A stretch of 46,795 bases of DNA from Amphimedon queenslandica (taxonomy: Eukaryota > Porifera > Demospongiae > Haplosclerida > Niphatidae): positions 338,217-385,011 of the forward strand of contig NW_003546277.1 of the NCBI RefSeq assembly GCF_000090795.2, in the 5' to 3' direction. A program made the translations under genes and the position numbers. Shown in pieces: positions 32,792-46,795 of the stretch; the stretch's first letter is position 1; each line of letters begins with the position of its first letter. The notes under the pieces were generated by a model. That model was not told the origin of the DNA. It was given only the letters and a program-made list of their open reading frames with translations, and ran no database searches.

Positions 32792-34399
32792 ATGACAATA
32801 GAGGTAAGTGAGACAATATTAGATTGATTCATCATTATAAAAATTGAAAAGCTCTCATCCCGACCATTTACTCCCAATTTAAAAATAATACAGCCCAACA
32901 CTGTCCTTGGCTTTTTTATTTAAGCCCGAAGAAATCCGATACGCCATCACAACAGTTTTTAAAGTGGGCGACGGCACTTTGTAAAATTATTTTTTGAGTG
33001 GTGGCTCTTTTTGTGTAAAGATGTATCTCTTCAAAGAAAACCTTTGTTTCGGCGAAAATAAAAATTAATAATGATTACAAATATTAATTAATGTTAAACC
33101 ACAACAGAGCTGTAATGTTGTTTCAGAGCAAGATACACGGATCACGTGATAATTGGATTGCATTGTATTGATTCACATTCTTTCTTTCTTTCTTTTCCAA
33201 CTTATGCAGTGGCCAAAAGTAGGGATACTCACCCAAAGACACAAGTACACGTACTATTCTCATTTTTTTACTGTGACTGACCATGTCCTGAGCAAGAAGT
33301 ATTCCTGCAGGGACATTACTTGCATTAGCATCAACAAGAAGACGCTATTAGCTGAGATCACTCACCTTTGGCTCTATGACAGCACAACGGGATTCGCTAG
33401 ACTAAAACTATACACTCTTCCTCAGGATTTACCTCATGGAAGAACCCACCATCATGGAGAGGTAAGACAATCATGTACTTGACATAATGATAAACTATTT
33501 CTCTTATAATTATTGTGTACACGTACATTGTAAGATTTCTTGAATCTTTCAAGTTCACTTTCTATTGTTGGTTTCAGTATACTATACATGTACCAATGAT
33601 ACTAATAATTGCTATATACATGTACTAATGTCCCTAGTAGGTCTAGTTGTAATTGGTATTATTATAAGAATTATTAACAGTATACACTAATGGGCTATTG
33701 TAATAACAAGAATTTATATTATTTACTCACACACATTTCTTGTAATTATTATCACTTATTATTATTATTATTATTATTAATATTATTATTATTATTATTG
33801 TTATTGTTATCTTTCATAGCATGAGTTGCTGCTCTTCTATAAGCCGGTCATAATGACTTGCAAGCACCTTCTGTCAATAGAACAAATTGATGCTCCCTGG
33901 TCACTTGGTGTACCCCTTCAACCTCTCCCCCACGTCTCCCCCCCTCCCTCTCCCCCTCTCTCCTCTCCCCCTTCCCCCCACCAGTCCTCATCCTCCAGTA
34001 CTCAGTTGCTCTACTGTAACGAGACTATGGTACCCATAGGTGGGTTCCATGATGGCACTGACGTCTCTCCAGCTACCAGTCCTGTTATCAGTCGCTGTCC
34101 CAACTCCATCGACACATCCTTTAAAGTTATAGTATTCTCTTTTGCTGCTTATTGCCGCTATCGTGCCGTCCTCAAGCGGTTCCAGCCAGACCCCTACATG
34201 TACATGAGTTTTCCTCTTGTCCAGGCTTTGGGCGGAGTCTCTGTACCAACCACGCCCACCATTGCTATGTTCTGTCGTAAAACGTTTCGTGATCTATCGC
34301 TAGAGAGAAGATTAATGACAATGGAAAGTAAGCCTGCAATGAATAGAATAATAATAATGATATGTACATGTACAGGTATGTATGAGTTTTGCTATAGTC

Positions 34400-34479
<80 letters not shown>

Positions 34480-36267
34480 GTTAGTGTACATTTTATGGGG
34501 AATCCCCTCATTCCTCAGTTCTGGTTTGTTTATCAATACTAGTAGTTCAGCAGAAGCCATTAAAGTTACAGTCAATATCTGATACTCAATTCAATAATAC
34601 ATTATCTCACTGTCTGATTTCTCATTAGGTCCTAGTATCATGACAGACCTTAAGCAGCTCCCAAACCATGTCTACTCATTCAGTGGTCTGAGTGATAATG
34701 GGGACCTTCCTTTCAAACGGAAGAGAGGCCGCCCACGTAAGAACGAGCCCCTCCTCCCTCCTCCTCCCCCTCCCCCTCAGGGGAAGAAGAGAGGGCCAGG
34801 TCGACCACGGAGACATCCCCTGCCAGAGAAGAAACCTAAACTCAGTGGATGTGGTACAGGAGAGTCACCAGAGAGCTCCTCCCTATCAGCTAGCAGCAGT
34901 AGCAGTAGCAGTAATGCTGCCATTACTGGCTCCCAGTCTTCAATGTCAGTTCAATACAACACTAATAGTAATTCCTCAGAGATATCTAATAATGAGGACC
35001 CCAACTCTGATGATGGGTCTGATCTCTCTCCCAATGAAGACAGCTCTCGCTCTCTTAGACCTCGTGAGAGTATCTTACCTCCTCCTCAGTTTCGGGATGA
35101 CAGTATTTATGATACGAAACTTAATTTTGTTGATCCTCCTGTAGTGAAACGTCAGCCACCAGCCCCTGTTTTATCCCCTCCCCCTCCTCCTCCTCCGGTT
35201 CCTTTAGCTCCTCCTGCTCCTTTAGCTCCTGCTCCAAAACCTGACAAACCCGTCATACCCATTATACCAGAGAGGAAAGATACATGTGTTGCTATTAATA
35301 ATTACGTCAAAACTCAAACGCCACAAGTACCACCATCACTCCCTCCTCCTCCCCCTCCCCCCATATTGCCTCACCCCACACCTCCTCCTTCCCCTGCTCT
35401 AACGATCACTCCTGATGTCCGCCAGCTCCTCAGGGCTCACTTGCTAAAGGCACAACACGATGGACAGTCCCAGGCTGTCCTTAAGGATCTTGATGAGCAC
35501 CTACTGGAGGAGAAACCTTTCCTTGATCTCTTGTTCTGCTTCATGAGGTTAAGGAACACTCCAATTCACAAAATACCAAGACTTGGCTCTAAATACTGTA
35601 AGAATAAATTATACACATACTTGTACAGTAAACACCTTAGTACATGTACTTGTACAGTAAACGTCTTAGTACATGTGCATATTATGAATGCAGAAACTTT
35701 AAGTGAATTTTTATCACTATTTTCCATCATAAACAATTCCAAAAAATTGCTTAATGAATAAATCAAAAGTCATTTTCATAATGATAGTCAGAAAATGAAA
35801 ATTGATTTTGACACCTTGTTAACACCTTGAGGTGAGAACAGGACTTCCTGTTCACACCTCGAGGAGTCTTGTTAACATCTCTAATGAACCTGTGAAAGAA
35901 TTACAAGAATTTATTCTCTTTAACTACTCTTCTCTCTCTCTCTCTCCCTCAGTGAATTTGTATAGTTTGTTTCATTCCACAACACGTATGGGAGGATATG
36001 ACCAAGTCACTGTCAACAGGAAGTGGAGCAGTGTCTTTGACAGTATGGGCTACAGTACAACTATGACCTGTGCATCAACTGTCACTAGGAAACATTACGA
36101 AAAGTAAACATGTTTAACATGCAGCAGCAGTTTGTGTACTATAATGTGCTGATCTATTACTCCTTTATAAAACTGTTTGTTTCTCAATTTTCTTCTTCAG
36201 GTTGTTACTGCCGTTTGAGAAAGCTCTCAGTGCCATGAGACAAGCAGCTGCTCAAAGGACACAGTAA
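32792..36267 (+). CDS. ARID5-like DNA-binding transcription regulator
   Basis: ARID5A/B proteins bind AT-rich DNA and recruit chromatin modifiers. The first coding exon is only 12 nt (MTIE) before gtaagt; exon 2 continues WPKVGILTQRHKYTYYSHFF in frame. The N-terminal BAH-like region follows ARID5B (LYTLPQDLPHGRTHHHGE, then VIVFSFAAYCRYRAVLKRFQ). Next come two AT-hooks (FKRKRGRPRKNEP and KKRGPGRPRRHP), a long Ser/Pro-rich linker, and the ARID domain (EKPFLDLLFCFMRLRNTPIH, KIPRLGSK, then NLYSLFHSTTRMGGYDQVTV, RKWSSVFDSMG and TVTRKHYEKLLLPFEKAL). The protein ends soon after the ARID at RQAAAQRTQ, so it lacks the long C-terminal tail of vertebrate ARID5B. An ARID-internal intron lies at about 35600-35952. 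TAA is at 36265-36267. Confidence 0.9.
34401..34479. repeat. (AAT)n microsatellite in an ARID5-like intron
   Basis: About 26 AAT units lie in the intron before the exon beginning with PSIMTDLKQLPNH. The run produces a spurious poly-Asn reading frame. Confidence 0.95.
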
Positions 36268-36632
36268 CAAACAGCCCCTATATATTTTATTTTATTTATT
36301 TTCTTCTTATTATTATTATGCATGTTTAACTCTTTTTTTTTAATAGCAGACAATTATTTTCTCGTTAATTTTTGAAGCACTATTTAACTTTTTTATCACC
36401 ACTAGTAATTAATATTATATATATTATATTATTATTATGATATTGCTATTATTATCAGTTTTTATCACAAGTTTTAAAGTATTATTATTATTAATAATAA
36501 CAGTAATTGCTGCCATAATAATTATGCTTCATCCAGTCAACAGGCAGAAGTAAATAACCACAAGCTGAGAGAGAGAGAGAGAGAGGGTGAGGTTTTGAAA
36601 GAAAAATGAAGTCATGGATTGTTACAATTAAG
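36268..36632. other. Convergent 3' flanks of the ARID5-like and Nup107 genes
   Basis: AT-rich sequence with ATT words and a GA run at about 36570-36590. It holds the 3' UTRs of both convergent genes. No coding or RNA gene is seen. Confidence 0.6.
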
Positions 36633-44541
<7,909 letters not shown>

Positions 44542-44577
44542 GTGGAGGACTCAGGACTATTAAAATGGAGATTATTT

Positions 44578-44602
44578 GGGCGTGGTTAAAATGAGCCACG
44601 CC
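44578..44602. promoter_or_regulatory. Inverted GGGCGTGG / GCCACGCC boxes upstream of Nup107 copy 2
   Basis: GGGCGTGG (44578-44585) and GCCACGCC (44595-44602) lie 37 bp upstream of the start, as in copy 1. Both boxes are unchanged, although sequence between them and the start differs by several bases and an indel. Confidence 0.45.
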
Positions 44603-44706
44603 TCCTTGCATTGCAATTGTTTTAAAAAGATGACAATAAAAAATATATTATTATACTATATCTAAAAAATAATATTGGTCTCTGCAAATTTTAAAAAATT
44701 TATAGT

Positions 44707-45857
44707 TTATTTCAATCCAATAAGTTCCATAAATTTATCCACCTGCTCATCGAGCCACTGTCTGTGGACAAACTGAAGGAGATCTTGAGGAAGTTTGGAG
44801 AAACCAACCTTACAGCCTAACATAGCGCCACACACGGCTCCATTGCTATAGAAAACAACAAAAATCATTAAAAACCAGTAACAAACATTGTCCCTGTTGG
44901 ATCTAGAGGGAATTTAGGAGACTTTTAGTCTCTCATATTTGCATGATCTATACTGGCTAAAGTCTAGCTGTCATTTTTAGTTAGACTGGTCTCCCAAAAT
45001 TAAAAAAAGATGTAGTGTCAGTTTGTGAAATGATAAATATCTCACGTGTCTGCGTCTCCAGCCTCCATTATCAGTTCCATTATGAATTTACGAAAGTCAG
45101 TCCCAGTTCGAAGACCAAGGAATCCAGACCCAAGAGCTTTGAAGGTATAACCTATCGCCTTCTGCTCATCCAGTTTAAGCGCTTTGAGGTTCTTAGCATT
45201 AATGTGGTCCTGGAACTCTTTCTCCTGTGCCTTCAACTCAATGTGCTTGATACCAGCCTGCAAGTGGAATAGTAAGACAATGGAGTTACTAAAAGAATGA
45301 TGATTGCTTACTTTTGTTGATTCTTCAATTAGAGCCTTCATTTGATCCTTCTTGCTTAAGTCATAGCGTCCTTGCAACATGAGTGCTATCTGTGGATACA
45401 CAACAATAGGCGGTGCAGTATTAAAAGAGCACATAAGGAATGCATGCATCAGGAAAAAAATTTAAAATAAAGAATTCTCTTCTTTTCATTTTTGGCAAAA
45501 TTTGCCCAAAGTCTCTGTACTACAAAGTATGTAACTTTAAAAATTCATAAAAATCCAATATTGATCAGAATCAGCTCAAACTTTCAACATAAGTACATGT
45601 ACATGTATCAGTTTATGGTATTACTCACAGCAGTTGTCATTGCGACACAGCTGGCAGTGCATCTTGGATCAGCATGAGTAACACGAGAAATGGCACAAGT
45701 ATTGGAGACCACTCTTTCTAAATCTAGAGTAAATCATAATAATATTATTAATTAATATTCATTGACGCTTTACCGTTAAAATGAAGTACCCCAAGTATAG
45801 AGGTACGCATAACGGCTCCATTAGCAGCTAAATATCTCCTAAAAGTATCAAATGAAA

Positions 45858-45954
<97 letters not shown>

Positions 45955-46769
45955 TGTTTTTTACCCAGAGCTTTCCCATACATCTCTAGCAGCTGCGTGT
46001 GGATCAGTTAGTATCAAAGGATGATGCAAAACTTTGGATACTGTCATTCCGATACCAAATCCACCTGCATGTGTTAATTATTTATATAATATTTAAATTA
46101 TTATGTCAAATTTTAAAGGTACCACTCACTGACCTGGGTCTCCCAGCTCAGGGAAGCCCTTCAGCATCCAGTCCCTCAGTCTTCTAGCGAAATCCTTCTC
46201 ATCCACTATACCATTGTTCTCAACAACACTCAACAGGATGAGCAGCATCTGTGGACAGAACAGTAACAAGGAAATACCCTCTCCCTCCCTCTCATACTTG
46301 ATCAGTATCATCAGTCCAGTCTCCCTGGTCCCACCTATTGTATTTAATTATATTTCATGTACAAAGTGTCTCTTCTTTCCTCCGTTACCTTGAGCGGTGA
46401 AAGTCCGGGACTATATCTTTATAACCTGATGGTCCTTTAGCTCCATAAGTACCCTTAGCTTGCTCCTTTGTCATGAACTCTGTAGCAAGACCTAAAGAAA
46501 AGTGACTCCTATTAGCCTTTCCTTCCTCTCTTTTACACACCTATGGCGTCCCCTATTGCGTGTCCATATATAACTCCTTTGATCTTGTCGACCAGTTCAT
46601 CTCTTGTGAGTTTAGTCCAGCTCTCTTGAACAACGTGAGGTGGCGGGCCTGTCTCTGTAGCAGCTGGAGGGTTTGATGAAGAAGATTCTTCCTCAGTCTT
46701 GCTGTCTGATTTCACTGTCTCTTCTGCCTTAGGAGGATCAGTCTCACTGGTCACTGATGAAGGATCCAT
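44707..46769 (-). CDS. ADP-ribosylglycohydrolase family protein, copy 2
   Basis: This is the duplicate of the gene at 2745-4939, with the same exon layout. The start at 46769 gives MDPSSVTSETDPPKAEE; the motifs GHAIGDAIGV, DDTDQMLL and EAGDADT are unchanged, so both metal sites are intact. Differences from copy 1 are conservative: for example LKALKLDEQKAIGY instead of LKALKLGEQKAIGY, and WLDEQVDKF instead of WLDEKVDKF near the C-terminus. No frameshift or stop was seen. Its promoter lies beyond the window. If the two copies are paralogues they are young; if they are alleles the difference is heterozygosity. Confidence 0.9.
45857..45954. repeat. ATT microsatellite in an ADP-ribosylglycohydrolase copy 2 intron
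   Basis: About 32 ATT units with one ATC interruption. At the same site copy 1 has two shorter ATT runs separated by about 140 bp. Confidence 0.95.
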
Positions 46770-46795
46770 GATAGTCAAAGATAGTGCAATGTCAC

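Noticed and set aside
34382..34582. Poly-Asn frame
   Set aside because: Translation of an AAT microsatellite in an ARID5-like intron.

Overview
The window is animal nuclear DNA: AT-rich, intron-dense, very compact, with many introns of 43-200 nt bounded by GT-AG. The proteins (Nup107, ATG9, COA1, DAP1, UQCRQ, prohibitin, an HD-PTP-like Bro1 protein, a GABA-B-like receptor, DENND10, an ARID5-like factor) are metazoan orthologues. The compactness and divergence fit an early-branching animal, most likely a demosponge (inference). Exon joins were read by eye from splice signals, frame and family similarity; protein identities rest on remembered family sequences, not a search.

Layout. 1-4965: 5' half of Nup107 (copy 1, cut by the window edge) and an ADP-ribosylglycohydrolase gene (copy 1). 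5021-6905: an unrecognised multi-exon gene and a 58-residue one-helix membrane protein. 7280-16023: ATG9, COA1, DAP1, UQCRQ and prohibitin, alternating in strand. 16024-23927: a long HD-PTP-like gene with Bro1 and V domains, a coiled coil and proline-rich repeats, but no phosphatase domain. 24221-28759: a GABA-B-like receptor that stops after its first membrane helix, a 177-bp satellite array, and a 5'-less DHX15 helicase fragment. 29144-36267: C20orf27-like, DENND10, a coiled-coil gene and ARID5-like. 36633-46769: a complete Nup107 (copy 2), with a satellite array in its last intron, then ADP-ribosylglycohydrolase copy 2.

The first 4965 bases and the last 5008 are the same sequence at roughly 97-98% identity by eye. 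The homology runs to both window edges with no breakpoint, so the window is longer than one period of a roughly 41.8-kb tandem duplication, or two haplotypes (or a circular path) were joined in assembly.

Five head-to-head pairs with 204-295 bp between start codons (ATG9|COA1, DAP1|UQCRQ, PHB1|HD-PTP, C20orf27|DENND10, coiled-coil|ARID5) alternate with tail-to-tail pairs. Three of them join an autophagy or endosome gene to a mitochondrial inner-membrane gene. GGGCGTGGC-type (KLF/SP-like) boxes recur near most starts, often as inverted pairs, and the ATG9|COA1 promoter holds two CACGTG E-boxes in an inverted repeat. A 177-178-bp satellite occurs in three arrays, with decayed copies elsewhere.
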